From assembly GCA_965221445.1 (NCBI GenBank), contig CBDCSF010000013.1, positions 806,001 to 870,000 of the forward strand: 64,000 nucleotides of DNA. Reading direction: 5' to 3'. The notes below the pieces were generated by a model that was not told where the DNA came from, did no database searches, and saw nothing but the letters and a program-made list of their open reading frames with translations. Positions within the stretch are counted from its first letter, which is position 1, and the number at the start of each line of letters is the position of its first letter. The DNA comes from MPNP01 sp965221445. GTDB lineage: Bacteria; Pseudomonadota; Alphaproteobacteria; Rhodobacterales; Rhodobacteraceae. A program made the position numbers and the translations under genes. Of the stretch, positions 28,086 through 37,591 are shown in pieces.

Positions 28086-28266
28086 TTCTTCTCCCTTCAA
28101 TGCAGAATGATGCAGATTTTTCTTACGAGATACTAATTCCCAAACTGGTTTCAATCAGTTATACGAATCATGAGTAAATTCTTGAGCAAATGACTTCTAA
28201 AGTCAGTGAAAAATTACCAACCATTTCTTGTAGTGGGTAACCTTCGACTCGGGATTTGTTAGGTGC

Positions 28267-28295
28267 TTGTATCCTTAAGATTTAAGCATTATGAT
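28267..28295 (+). promoter_or_regulatory. Candidate sigma-70 promoter of the sugar ABC operon
   Basis: TTGTAT (28267-28272) and TATGAT (28290-28295) are 17 bases apart. Transcription would start near 28302, 26 bases before the binding-protein ATG. No operator was recognised. Confidence 0.45.
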
Positions 28296-28327
28296 TTTCC
28301 CTTAAAAAAAAATTAATGGAGGATTTT

Positions 28328-29584
28328 ATGAAAAAATTAGTCGTATTAAAGGCCTTTGCGAGTTTTTTGATACTCACAAGCAGTAGTGTTTTCGCTCAAA
28401 CACAGCTTTCCATGTGGTATCATGGCGCTGGTAATCATGTTGAGGGCGAAATAGTCCAGCAAATCATTGCAGATTTCAATGCAAGTCAGAGCGATTGGGA
28501 AGTTACACTGGAATCTTTTCCACAAGAATCTTACAACGATTCAGTAACAGCTGCAGCATTGGCAGGAAATTTACCTGATATCATTGATGTTGATGGCCCG
28601 ATTTTGCCTAATTGGGCTTGGGCTGGTTACATGGCTCCGCTCAGTATTGATGAATCTAAGTTGGACGGGTTCCTACCTGGATCTCTAGGAAGGTGGAATG
28701 GAGAATTGTATGCCGTAGGACTTTGGGACGCTGCATGTGCAATTTTTGCCAGGAAATCAGTCTTGGAAGCCAATGGTATAAGAATCCCAACATTGGATAA
28801 CCCATGGAATCAAGAGGAATTTGATGCAGCTTTGGTATCACTTCAAAATTCAGGTGATTTTGAATATGCACTTGATTTGGGAATGGCCTGGACAGGTGAA
28901 TGGTATCCCTATGCATTCGGACCGTTCCTGCAAAGTTTTGGTGGTGACATCATCAATGTTGAAACCAATATGGCCAACGATTCTCTAAACGGGGATGCCG
29001 GTTTGGCCTTTGGCGAATTTTGGCAATCACTTTTTGCCAGGAATCTGGTGCCAGGTACCAGCCAGGATGGAGCTGACCGAGAAACCGGCTTCATTGATGG
29101 ACGTTATGCTCTCCAGTGGAATGGCAACTGGGCAGCCTTACCAGCACTAGATGCTTACGGGGATGATATGCTCTTTCTTCCAGCACCAGATTTCGGTACC
29201 GGTCCCAAAATTGGTGCCGCCAGTTGGCAATTTGGTATTTCAGCCACTTCCGATCATAAGGATGGAGCAAGTGCATTCATCGAATTTGCTATTCAGGACA
29301 AATACCTTTCGGCCTTCTCAAAGGGAATTGGGTTAATTCCCCCAACAGCAGAAGCTTCGGCAATGACTCCTAACTATTCCTCTGGAGGCCCACTGGAAGT
29401 CTTTTACGGTCTTTCCAACGCCCAAGCGACTTTAAGGGCTGTTACACCTGCCTATGTTGTCGGTGGAAAGGTTTTTGAAAAAGCCATGGCCGATATTGCC
29501 AATGGTGCTGATGTAGCAGATACTCTTGATGCAGCAGCTGATGAAATTGATGCCGACATTGAACAAAACAACGGGTATCAATAA
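28328..29584 (+). CDS. Sugar ABC transporter substrate-binding protein (family 1)
   Basis: 418 aa from the ATG at 28328, which has GGAGG five bases upstream. A start 12 bases earlier lacks this spacing. The signal peptide (MKKLVVLKAFASFLILTSSSVFA) sends it to the periplasm. The mature part has the family 1 fold signature: LSMWYHGAGN, then NLPDIIDVDGP and a tryptophan-rich ligand region ALQWNGNWAALPALDAYG. The two permeases and an ATPase follow in order, and a GH32-like enzyme is divergent. The sugar is unknown. Confidence 0.92.
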   Translation: MKKLVVLKAFASFLILTSSSVFAQTQLSMWYHGAGNHVEGEIVQQIIADFNASQSDWEVTLESFPQESYNDSVTAAALAGNLPDIIDVDGPILPNWAWAGYMAPLSIDESKLDGFLPGSLGRWNGELYAVGLWDAACAIFARKSVLEANGIRIPTLDNPWNQEEFDAALVSLQNSGDFEYALDLGMAWTGEWYPYAFGPFLQSFGGDIINVETNMANDSLNGDAGLAFGEFWQSLFARNLVPGTSQDGADRETGFIDGRYALQWNGNWAALPALDAYGDDMLFLPAPDFGTGPKIGAASWQFGISATSDHKDGASAFIEFAIQDKYLSAFSKGIGLIPPTAEASAMTPNYSSGGPLEVFYGLSNAQATLRAVTPAYVVGGKVFEKAMADIANGADVADTLDAAADEIDADIEQNNGYQ

Positions 29585-29604
29585 ATCACAACAAATTCAT
29601 TGAA

Positions 29605-29634
29605 CTGGTGGGGTTGATATTTCGGTCCCACCAG
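29605..29634 (+). other. Intercistronic stem-loop between binding-protein and permease genes
   Basis: CTGGTGGG (29605-29612) pairs perfectly with CCCACCAG (29627-29634) around a 14-base loop. No T-run follows, so termination is unlikely. It sits 20 bases after the binding-protein stop and probably stabilises that mRNA segment. Confidence 0.6.
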
Positions 29635-29659
29635 GTAACAGGGACATGGTTACCAGTTA

Positions 29660-30748
29660 GTGTCTACCAATAAACTCTTGGCAACCAGACGGCAAAATGT
29701 TGCCGGCTGGTCTATGGCTTTACCCGCCTGCCTACTGGTATTTACCTTCTTGATTCTACCCTTTTTTATGGCCTTTGGCCTATCCCTAACCAACCAGAGG
29801 TTGATTTCCCCTAATCCCACAGAATTTGTAGGGCTTGATAATTTCAAGAAAATGCTTGGTGTAGGTTTTTTGGTGTTGGAACCGGAGGTTGATGACACAG
29901 GGGATATCAAGACCGATCAGGATGGTACTCCTGTTTATCCCAGAGTTAGAAATTATACCCGAGATAACGAGGATTTTCCTCAATATTATAGAAAAAGGGA
30001 ATGGTTTCGGGTAGGTATTCCCGATGACAAAATGCTGGTAGTGTTATCGCAGGATGTCGTTTTTCTTAAAGCTCTCTATAACACCATGCTGTTTGCCCTG
30101 ATCGTATGTCCTATTCAAGCAGGGTTTGCCTTGTGTCTGGCTTTGTTGATTAACCAACCACTGCGTGGAATTAACATTTTCCGTACCATTTATTTTGCTC
30201 CCGTGGTTATATCCATGGTGGTGGTCTCAATGCTTTGGAGATTCATCTATGACGGCCAGAATGGGTTGCTGAATGCCTTGCTTCAGATGTTCAGTCTTGG
30301 ATTGTTTCAGCCTGTCGATTGGCTTGGGAACACAAGCACTGCTCTTCCGGCAATCATGGCCATGTCAATATGGCAGGGTGTTGGATTTCATATGGTTATT
30401 TGGCTGTCTGGTTTACAGACGATACCCATTTCCCATTACGAAGTTGCCAGAATTGAAGGAGCCACCAGATGGCAAACTTTCAGATATGTCACCTGGCCCA
30501 GCCTGAGAAACACCGCAATTCTGGTCATGGTTATCATAACAATGCAGGCTTTTACCCTGTATCCACAGGTCCAGGTAATGACCAGAGGTGGGCCATTGGA
30601 TTCTACCCAAAGCCTTGTCTTCCAGACAGTAATCAGGGGATATGAAAAGCAGGATATTTCCGGTGGTTCGGCAATCTCGGTTCTGCTTTTTCTTTTGGTT
30701 TTATCCATTTCTCTTCTTCAAAGATATTTAACAAGGGAGAGGAATTAA
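29660..30748 (+). CDS. Sugar ABC transporter permease (MalF type)
   Basis: 362 aa, with a GTG start and an in-frame stop only 24 bases upstream. The first membrane segment (ACLLVFTFLILPFFMAFGLSL) is followed by a long periplasmic stretch (about 60-125) before the remaining helices, as in MalF-type permeases. The EAA loop reads EVARIEGATRWQTFRYVTWP. The ribosome-binding site is poor, which together with the stem-loop upstream should lower its expression relative to the binding protein. The stop shares a base with the next ATG. Confidence 0.92.
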   Translation: MSTNKLLATRRQNVAGWSMALPACLLVFTFLILPFFMAFGLSLTNQRLISPNPTEFVGLDNFKKMLGVGFLVLEPEVDDTGDIKTDQDGTPVYPRVRNYTRDNEDFPQYYRKREWFRVGIPDDKMLVVLSQDVVFLKALYNTMLFALIVCPIQAGFALCLALLINQPLRGINIFRTIYFAPVVISMVVVSMLWRFIYDGQNGLLNALLQMFSLGLFQPVDWLGNTSTALPAIMAMSIWQGVGFHMVIWLSGLQTIPISHYEVARIEGATRWQTFRYVTWPSLRNTAILVMVIITMQAFTLYPQVQVMTRGGPLDSTQSLVFQTVIRGYEKQDISGGSAISVLLFLLVLSISLLQRYLTRERN

Positions 30749-31617
30749 TGCCTGCGCATAGAATTGTTGGATTGTGCTTGAGGTACCTGTTACTGATTTG
30801 GATAGCCATGGTGTTTATTTTTCCAATTCTATTCATGGTGGTTTCATCACTTAAACCTGATTTGCAGCTTTTGAGCGACAGCTCTTCGCTACGAGCATTC
30901 TTACCGGTTGGAGACATATCATTTGACAACTATTCGAGTGCTTTTGACCGGGCCCCTATATTCTTTTTCATTTTCAATTCGGTGTTAATTACAGCAATCA
31001 CCATTGTTTTTTCCCTGTTTCTCTGTTCTCTGTCAGCTTTTTCCTTTGTTTTTCTAAAGTGGAGAGGACAGGCTGTTATTTTCTCAATAATTCTGGCTAC
31101 TTTCATTGTGCCCTTTGAGACCATCGCAATTCCCCTCCTGCTCATTGTAAACAATCTCCCCTGGATAGGTTGGGAGGGCTTGCAAACATCCTGGATTAAC
31201 AGCTATCATGTCCAGATCATCCCCTTTATAGCGGATGCCTTGACAATCTTCCTCTTCGTACAGTATTTCCGTGATCTTCCAAAGGATCTGGTAGAAGCTT
31301 CAAGAATTGATGGCGCCACCTGGTTTCAGGTTTACCGGAGGGTGATAATACCACTTTCTGGTCCAATAGTCGCAACCGCGGCCATTCTAAAATTCCTGAT
31401 GATGTACAATAATCAACTTCTTTGGCCCATTATGGTTGTTCAAGAGGAAACCTATCGACCGGTCATGTTGGGGTTACAGTATTTCTTTCAACTCAATACC
31501 CAGTGGGGGGAAATTATGGCTTATCTGACCATAATTACCATACCGGTTTTATTGTTCTACCTGGCATTACAAAAGGCCTTTATCGCTTCAATAGCCAGTA
31601 CCGGGATAAAAGGATAA
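30748..31617 (+). CDS. Sugar ABC transporter permease (MalG type)
   Basis: 289 aa with six membrane segments. The EAA loop reads LVEASRIDGATWFQVYRRV, characteristic of sugar permeases and the contact site for the ATPase. The ATG overlaps the upstream stop (TAATG). It forms the membrane channel with the preceding permease. Confidence 0.93.
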   Translation: MPAHRIVGLCLRYLLLIWIAMVFIFPILFMVVSSLKPDLQLLSDSSSLRAFLPVGDISFDNYSSAFDRAPIFFFIFNSVLITAITIVFSLFLCSLSAFSFVFLKWRGQAVIFSIILATFIVPFETIAIPLLLIVNNLPWIGWEGLQTSWINSYHVQIIPFIADALTIFLFVQYFRDLPKDLVEASRIDGATWFQVYRRVIIPLSGPIVATAAILKFLMMYNNQLLWPIMVVQEETYRPVMLGLQYFFQLNTQWGEIMAYLTIITIPVLLFYLALQKAFIASIASTGIKG

Positions 31618-31623
31618 GAAGAA

Positions 31624-32631
31624 ATGGGACAAGTTTCACTTAAATCACTTAATAAAAAGTTTGGGGATGTTGAGATTATCCCAGACTTGAATCTAGAGGT
31701 TCCTGAAGGTTCCTTCACAGTATTGGTAGGACCATCTGGATGTGGGAAATCAACAATCCTTAGGCTGATTGCCGGGCTAGAAGAAGTTACTGATGGTGAG
31801 ATAATTATTGATGAAAGGGATGTAACCTATCTTGAACCATCAAAGCGCAAAATTGCCATGGTTTTTCAAAGTTATGCTCTTTATCCCCACATGACGGTGG
31901 CAGAAAATATTGGGTTTGGATTAACCTTGGCCAAACTACCCAAGAAAGATATTCAGAAAAGAGTTCTTGATGCAGCAAAAATCTTGCAGCTTGAGGAACT
32001 GTTGCAAAGAAAGCCCAAACAGCTTTCTGGAGGACAGAGACAACGAGTGGCAATTGGCAGGGCCATAACACGCAACCCCAAGGTATTCCTGTTTGATGAA
32101 CCCCTTTCCAACCTAGATGCTTCGCTAAGGGGACAGATGCGGGTAGAATTAACTGAATTGCACGCTAAGATCAAAGCCACCATGATCTATGTAACACATG
32201 ATCAGGTTGAGGCCATGACCATGGCTGATCAAATCGTTGTTTTGAACCAAGGGGAAATTGAGCAAGTTGGCAGTCCAATGGAACTTTATGATAATCCTCA
32301 AAGTCTCTTTGTTGCCAGGTTTATAGGATCACCCAAAATGAACATTATGGAAGGTGAAGTGGCTTCAAAATACTTTTGTCAGAAACTTGGTGTTCGTCCA
32401 GAACATATGGTGATTTCGGGTGAAGAAGGACTATTAAATGGCCACATTAGACACATGGAAAAACTAGGTGCTGATACTTTGGTCTATTCTGAAATACCTG
32501 GATATGACACCATTACAACAAGAGTTGTAGGGAAGTTGGAAATGAATATCGGCGATCCGATTTGTTTGCGTTTTGAGGACAAACATATCCACAGATTTAG
32601 CAACGGAAATAGAATAAGCACTCGAATCTGA
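31624..32631 (+). CDS. Sugar ABC transporter ATP-binding protein (MalK/UgpC type)
   Basis: 335 aa. Walker A is GPSGCGKST, the Q-loop lies in MVFQSYALYPHMTV, the signature is LSGGQRQRVAIGRAI, and Walker B is VFLFDEPLSNLDASLR. The C-terminal domain (about 235-335) is the TOBE-type regulatory part, with LGVRPEHMVI. It is 335 aa, at the short end for MalK. It starts 6 bases after the permease stop and completes the operon. Confidence 0.93.
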   Translation: MGQVSLKSLNKKFGDVEIIPDLNLEVPEGSFTVLVGPSGCGKSTILRLIAGLEEVTDGEIIIDERDVTYLEPSKRKIAMVFQSYALYPHMTVAENIGFGLTLAKLPKKDIQKRVLDAAKILQLEELLQRKPKQLSGGQRQRVAIGRAITRNPKVFLFDEPLSNLDASLRGQMRVELTELHAKIKATMIYVTHDQVEAMTMADQIVVLNQGEIEQVGSPMELYDNPQSLFVARFIGSPKMNIMEGEVASKYFCQKLGVRPEHMVISGEEGLLNGHIRHMEKLGADTLVYSEIPGYDTITTRVVGKLEMNIGDPICLRFEDKHIHRFSNGNRISTRI

Positions 32632-32732
32632 GTGGGTTTTATTCGAATTTCTTAATTCTAAATATTCAGAACATTACTTCCGTAAAAGATAGCAACAATT
32701 GCTTGTATTAATTTTCATCAGGTGACAAAATT

Positions 32733-34760
32733 ATGACTCCAAATCCCCTCCTTCAACAATGGGATACCCCCTTTCGACTCCCACCATTCGATTTAATTGA
32801 GGACGATCACTTCAGGGATGCCCTGGATCATGTATTGGAAAACACACTTGCCGAAATAAACAAGATTGCAGACAGTAATCAAGCTCCAACTTTTGAAAAT
32901 ACCATTGAAGCGATGGAAAGCGCCGAAAAACAATTGAATGCTGTCGACGGGGTCTTCTTCAATCTGCTCGGATCATGTAGCAATGAGTTTCGTAGACAAC
33001 TTGAAACAGAATTTTCTCCAAAATTTGCAAAATTCTCTTCTGATATCAGTTTGAACAGCAACCTGTTTCAAAGGATAGACCAACTTTGGCAAAGCAGAAA
33101 CGATATTGGGTTAAGCCCTGAACAGCTCAGGGTTTTGGAATTATATCATCGGGGCTTCACTCGTTCCGGATGTGCCCTCCAGGAGAAGGATAAGGAAAGG
33201 TTACGATTTCTTAAGGAACAGCTCGCTTCCCTGACAACGAGTTTCTCTCAGAAAATTCTTGCGGAAGAAAATGAATGGTATCTAGAGATTCCTGAGGATA
33301 AACTTGATGGCCTACCCGAATTCCTGATTGAGGGTATGAAAAATGCAGCCAGGGAAAGAGAACTTGAAGGGTTTGTTGTAACCCTGAATCGCTCACTTAT
33401 CGTTCCATTTCTCCAATACTCTTCCCGAAGAGGCCTGAGGAAAACTGCCTATAATGCCTGGGTCGGTCGAGGGAATAACCCTAATGAAAACAATACCAGA
33501 GATATTATTGATAAGATACTAAAGTATCGATTTGAGTTGGGTAAATTACTGGGGTTCAACAATTATTCCGAATTCAAGCTTGACGTTGAAATGGCAAAAT
33601 CACCGGATCAGGTACGAAATTTACTTGAGCAGGTCTGGCAACCTGCCAGAGAACAGGCAATTGCTGATAGGGCGAAACTTCAAACGATGCTCCGGGAGGA
33701 AGGTATTAATGACGACCTGAAGCCTTGGGACTGGCGATATTATTCTGAAAAACGTCGTATGGCAGAGTACGACTACAATGAGGCACTGGTAAAGAAATAT
33801 TTTCAATTGGACTTGATGCTTGAAGCCGTATTTTATTGCGCCAACAAACTATTCGGATTGACTTTCAGGCAAATTGATGTTCCTTTGTATCATCCTGACT
33901 GCAGGGCTTGGGAAGTGAGTAGGAATGATCATCATCTGGCGGTTTTCATAGGAGATTATTTTGCCCGCCCTGGCAAGAGGTCCGGTGCTTGGTGCTCAGC
34001 TTTCAGGTCCCAGAGGAATTTTGGCGATCGTGTTAGACCAATTACAGTCAACGTTTGCAATTTTGTGAAACCTGAGGATGGTGAACCCTGCCTATTGTCA
34101 TTCGATGATACCCGTACATTATTTCACGAATTCGGTCACGCCTTGCACTCAATGTTATCTGAGGTGACGTATGAGAGTATATCCGGGACCTCTGTTGCGA
34201 GAGATTTTGTAGAACTGCCAAGTCAACTGTTTGAACATTGGATGGAACTTCCAGAAGTCTTAACCAGGTTTGCCCTGCATGCTGAAACCCAAGAACCCAT
34301 CCCGGCTTCCCTATTGGAAAAAATCCTGGAGGCCAGGAATTTTGATATGGGTTTTGCTACAGTAGAATACCTTGCGAGCGCTTTCGTTGATCTGGAACTG
34401 CACGATAACAGTCCACCGGCCAATACGCTTGAGAAAGCAGAGGAAATCCTACAGAACATCGAACTTCTGCCTGAAATCAAGATGCGCCATGGAACCAGTA
34501 ATTTTTCACATGTGTTTGCTACCGATGGATATTCTTCTGGATATTACAGTTACATGTGGTCTGAGGTCATGGATGCTGATGCCTATGAATGTTTCCTTGA
34601 AAAAGGTGGGCCTTTCAATCAAGCAACAGCAAAACGTCTGGAAAAGCATATTTTGTCTGCTGGAGGCTCAAAGGAGCCAGAAGAACTCTATCTCGCATTT
34701 AGAGGGAAATTACCAACTCCTGATGCCCTGCTCAAAAAAAGAGGTTTTTTGAGCGGATAG
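32733..34760 (+). CDS. M3-family zinc metallopeptidase (oligopeptidase A/Dcp type)
   Basis: 675 aa, the usual length for the family. The zinc site is HEFGHALH near residue 465, and the third ligand glutamate follows in the ARDFVELPSQ region. The C-terminal FATDGYSSGYYSYMWSEVMDADAY block contains the tyrosines that bind the peptide backbone. No signal peptide is seen, so it is a cytoplasmic enzyme that trims small peptides into amino acids or dipeptides. It is a single gene on the plus strand, with the SH3 gene converging on it. Confidence 0.93.
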   Translation: MTPNPLLQQWDTPFRLPPFDLIEDDHFRDALDHVLENTLAEINKIADSNQAPTFENTIEAMESAEKQLNAVDGVFFNLLGSCSNEFRRQLETEFSPKFAKFSSDISLNSNLFQRIDQLWQSRNDIGLSPEQLRVLELYHRGFTRSGCALQEKDKERLRFLKEQLASLTTSFSQKILAEENEWYLEIPEDKLDGLPEFLIEGMKNAARERELEGFVVTLNRSLIVPFLQYSSRRGLRKTAYNAWVGRGNNPNENNTRDIIDKILKYRFELGKLLGFNNYSEFKLDVEMAKSPDQVRNLLEQVWQPAREQAIADRAKLQTMLREEGINDDLKPWDWRYYSEKRRMAEYDYNEALVKKYFQLDLMLEAVFYCANKLFGLTFRQIDVPLYHPDCRAWEVSRNDHHLAVFIGDYFARPGKRSGAWCSAFRSQRNFGDRVRPITVNVCNFVKPEDGEPCLLSFDDTRTLFHEFGHALHSMLSEVTYESISGTSVARDFVELPSQLFEHWMELPEVLTRFALHAETQEPIPASLLEKILEARNFDMGFATVEYLASAFVDLELHDNSPPANTLEKAEEILQNIELLPEIKMRHGTSNFSHVFATDGYSSGYYSYMWSEVMDADAYECFLEKGGPFNQATAKRLEKHILSAGGSKEPEELYLAFRGKLPTPDALLKKRGFLSG

Positions 34761-34782
34761 TGTGGGTAACTTTTCCAGCAAT

Positions 34783-35310
34783 TTATTCAATGATTTCCTT
34801 TGGATCTACTCCCCAAAGATTGGTTTTTTGTACCCAACCTTTAAATCCATTTGATTCTATTTTGCACCAGTTCAATTCACACCTCAGAAGATCACCTATA
34901 ACCCTTTCTTCTGCCAGGGCCAATACCTTGGAATTTTCTTCGGGAAGAGCCTTAAAGGGTGTATTATCTTTTGTTGTCAAAACTGTTCTTTTCCCGGTCA
35001 AAAGGGAAGAAAACATCCAACCACCTGCTCCATCCAGGGTTTCAACCAGACGCCATGCCCCATCTTCATCAAGCACTCGGAAGGGTATTCCTGGCTTGGT
35101 AAATTCCCAATTTACGGCATAATTTACATGACTTCCTTTTCTGGCAAATCCACGAGATGTTTTCATTGAAACATATCTGGGTATAGGTAAGCCAGTAACC
35201 TCACCGACTTTAGTTTGATTATCTACAGTCTCTAGTTCTCTAGAAAAAGAACTACTTGTGATTACAAACATAAATATTGCACAAAATACAAAATTTATTT
35301 TTAACTTCAT
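34783..35310 (-). CDS. Secreted SH3-domain protein
   Basis: 175 aa. A signal peptide (about 1-23, ending SSSFS) is followed by two bacterial SH3-like segments: about 53-105 (NWEFTKPGIPFRVLDEDGAWR, with a final WMFSSLLTG) and about 115-170 (WCKIESNGFKGWVQKTNLWG). Such proteins bind or sit near peptidoglycan in the periplasm. This gene often lies beside a D-2-hydroxyacid dehydrogenase gene in alphaproteobacteria, as here, where the two are divergent. No catalytic domain is present. Confidence 0.85.
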   Translation of the reverse strand: MKLKINFVFCAIFMFVITSSSFSRELETVDNQTKVGEVTGLPIPRYVSMKTSRGFARKGSHVNYAVNWEFTKPGIPFRVLDEDGAWRLVETLDGAGGWMFSSLLTGKRTVLTTKDNTPFKALPEENSKVLALAEERVIGDLLRCELNWCKIESNGFKGWVQKTNLWGVDPKEIIE

Positions 35311-35425
35311 TCTTTTATCGCAATGATTGGCAAAAAGATTAGAATTTATAACTATTCATAACAAAGGGTATTTACCTACAGTTATATAATTTTTTGAAAT
35401 GAAATTTTCCATGTTGGACTAACCA

Positions 35426-36412
35426 ATGGCTAAATCTAAATTGAACGTTGTTATCACCAGAAAACTACCCGATATCGTGGAAACACGGATGTCAGAATTA
35501 TTCAATGTCAAAGTGCGTGATGATGATAATCCGATGACAAGAAATGAATTGGCCGCAGCTATGGCCTGGTGCGATGTACTTGTACCCACCATTACCGATA
35601 CGATTGACCAGTCCCTGCTTGCTCATGCCGGAGAGTCTCTTGGTTTGATAGCAAATTATGGTGCAGGTTTCGATAACGTGGATATTCATACGGCAAGGCT
35701 TAGGAATATTCTGGTTTCGAATACTCCGGGTGTAAATTCGGATGATACAGCTGATATGGCCATTTGCCTGATGTTGGCCGTCACTAGGAGATTGCGGGAA
35801 GGTTTCAGGCAAATGCAGAAGGGGGAATGGCAAGGATGGGCACCAACAGCATTAATGGGAACCAGGCTGGGAGGAAAAAGATTAGGCATTCTTGGGTTGG
35901 GTCGAATTGGGACCGCTGTGGCCCGACGAGCAAAAGTGTTTGGGATGCAGATTCATTACCACAATAGAAAAAGAGTCCATAAGGATCTGGAACAGGAACT
36001 TGAAGCAACCTATTGGGAAAGCTTGGATCAAATGGTAAGTCGAATGGACATTATTTCGATCAATTGTCCCCATACCCCCTCAACTTTTCATCTGATGAAT
36101 TCTCGCCGCCTGAAACTCATGAAGAAGAATTCCATTATCGTCAATACTTCAAGGGGGGAAGTAATAGATCAAAATGCTCTTACCAGAATGATTCGCAAGG
36201 GTGCGATTGCCGGTGCAGGTTTGGATGTGTTTGAAAAAGGGAACGAAATCAACCCGAGATTAATGAATCTGGATAACGTCGTATTGTTACCTCATATAGG
36301 CTCTGCTACTCTTGAAGGACGAATAGAAATGGGTGAAAAAGTACTTATCAACATAAAAACATTTGAAGATGGGCATAGACCTCCAGACCTTGTTGTTCCA
36401 AGCATGATGTGA
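35426..36412 (+). CDS. D-2-hydroxyacid dehydrogenase (glyoxylate/hydroxypyruvate reductase type)
   Basis: 328 aa. The NAD(P)-binding motif is GLGRIGTAVARRAKVFG. The catalytic arginine lies in VNTSRGEVID, and the histidine in LLPHIGSAT near the end. HNRKRVH after the second strand puts positive charges where NADPH-preferring members have them. This supports glyoxylate or hydroxypyruvate reductase over D-lactate dehydrogenase, but substrate cannot be fixed. It is divergent from the SH3 gene. Confidence 0.9.
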   Translation: MAKSKLNVVITRKLPDIVETRMSELFNVKVRDDDNPMTRNELAAAMAWCDVLVPTITDTIDQSLLAHAGESLGLIANYGAGFDNVDIHTARLRNILVSNTPGVNSDDTADMAICLMLAVTRRLREGFRQMQKGEWQGWAPTALMGTRLGGKRLGILGLGRIGTAVARRAKVFGMQIHYHNRKRVHKDLEQELEATYWESLDQMVSRMDIISINCPHTPSTFHLMNSRRLKLMKKNSIIVNTSRGEVIDQNALTRMIRKGAIAGAGLDVFEKGNEINPRLMNLDNVVLLPHIGSATLEGRIEMGEKVLINIKTFEDGHRPPDLVVPSMM

Positions 36413-36422
36413 CCTGGAGAAT

Positions 36423-37199
36423 TTAAACTGTTCCAACTCCACATACAGGGCAATCTTTCCTTGCAACGGTATTGATAATCCTGCATTCTGTATAAAGTGC
36501 ATCCCAAATTAACAGCCTATTCTCCAGGGTTTCTCCAACCTTGGTAATGAGTTTTATTGCCTCCGTTGCCATAATCGTACCGATAATGCCCGGTAAAGAT
36601 CCCACTACTCCAAATTCCGAACAAGTTTGTGCCATTTCACCTGTAGGCTCTGCTGGAAAAATACATTCATAGCAGGGCTTCCCCCTGAAGACTGAAACCT
36701 GCCCTTCCCATTGACTTATCGCCCCAAAGACCAAGGGTATGTTGTTTTGCATGCAGGTACGGTTAACAATTTTTCTAACTTTAAAGCTATCCGTTCCATC
36801 AACAACCACATCACAATTTTTGACCAGTGAGACTGCATTTGCTTCATTCAGGGGAAAATCATGTATTGAAATTTCTGTATTAGGATTTTGCTTCAAGAGA
36901 TTAGCTTTGACACTTTCTACCTTGGACAATCCCAAATCGGCGTCATTAAAAATAACCTGCCTTTGAAGATTTGGTAAATTTACCTTGTCAAAATCCACAA
37001 CCTTGATTTCACCGACCCCAGCTGCATTCAGATACTGCAAGACTGGTGAACCCAACCCCCCTGCACCAACAACCAGTACAGTAGAGTTCTTCAGTCTGTT
37101 CTGACCTGACCCACCGATTTCCTTTAGTACAATATGCCTTGCATATCGCTGCAATTCCGTTGGCGATATTGTTTTATTGAAAGATGCTTTCTTTGACAT
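36423..37199 (-). CDS. MoeB/ThiF-family adenylyltransferase (HesA/MoeB/ThiF)
   Basis: 258 aa from the ATG at 37199. A TTG at 37214 would add five residues. It activates the C-terminus of a MoaD- or ThiS-type carrier by adenylation. The start ELQRYARHIVLKEIGGSGQ is typical, and the nucleotide loop is VVGAGGLGSP. Zinc cysteine pairs appear in CYECIFP and near the end in CPVCG. It converges on the dehydrogenase gene with 10 bases between stops. MoeB and ThiF cannot be separated by sequence alone, since no moaD or thiS gene is adjacent. Confidence 0.9.
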   Translation of the reverse strand: MSKKASFNKTISPTELQRYARHIVLKEIGGSGQNRLKNSTVLVVGAGGLGSPVLQYLNAAGVGEIKVVDFDKVNLPNLQRQVIFNDADLGLSKVESVKANLLKQNPNTEISIHDFPLNEANAVSLVKNCDVVVDGTDSFKVRKIVNRTCMQNNIPLVFGAISQWEGQVSVFRGKPCYECIFPAEPTGEMAQTCSEFGVVGSLPGIIGTIMATEAIKLITKVGETLENRLLIWDALYTECRIINTVARKDCPVCGVGTV

Positions 37200-37591
37200 A
37201 ATGTCCAAATACAAATTTCTGAATTGGCTAATATCATTTCAATTTCACATTAAACGATGCTTGGTATTTATTTCAGAACAGTTTCAAGGAACAATTTTTG
37301 TTTCAGTGTAGGGATTTTCGAACAACGAAACACCATTTTCTGTACTAATCCATGAATCATGTTGAGATTACTTTGGTACAATATTTCAATATTAGCCCAC
37401 CTATCGTGGATCACAAAATAACTAATAATAACAACATCAACATCTTGGTGTTATAAGCATATGTCACTCCCCAAAATAACTACTCAATTATTCTGAAAAA
37501 ACACAAATTGTTTTTTCATTTAGTTTTGGAACATAATCAATATTTTTTGTGATTACCTTTTCCTAACCAGCTTATATCATTGCTTCCTTCT
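37200..37591. other. Intergenic stretch, no gene recognised
   Basis: 392 bases of AT-rich DNA between two leftward genes. No open frame with family resemblance, tRNA fold or strong hairpin was seen. It should contain the MoeB/ThiF promoter. Confidence 0.5.
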
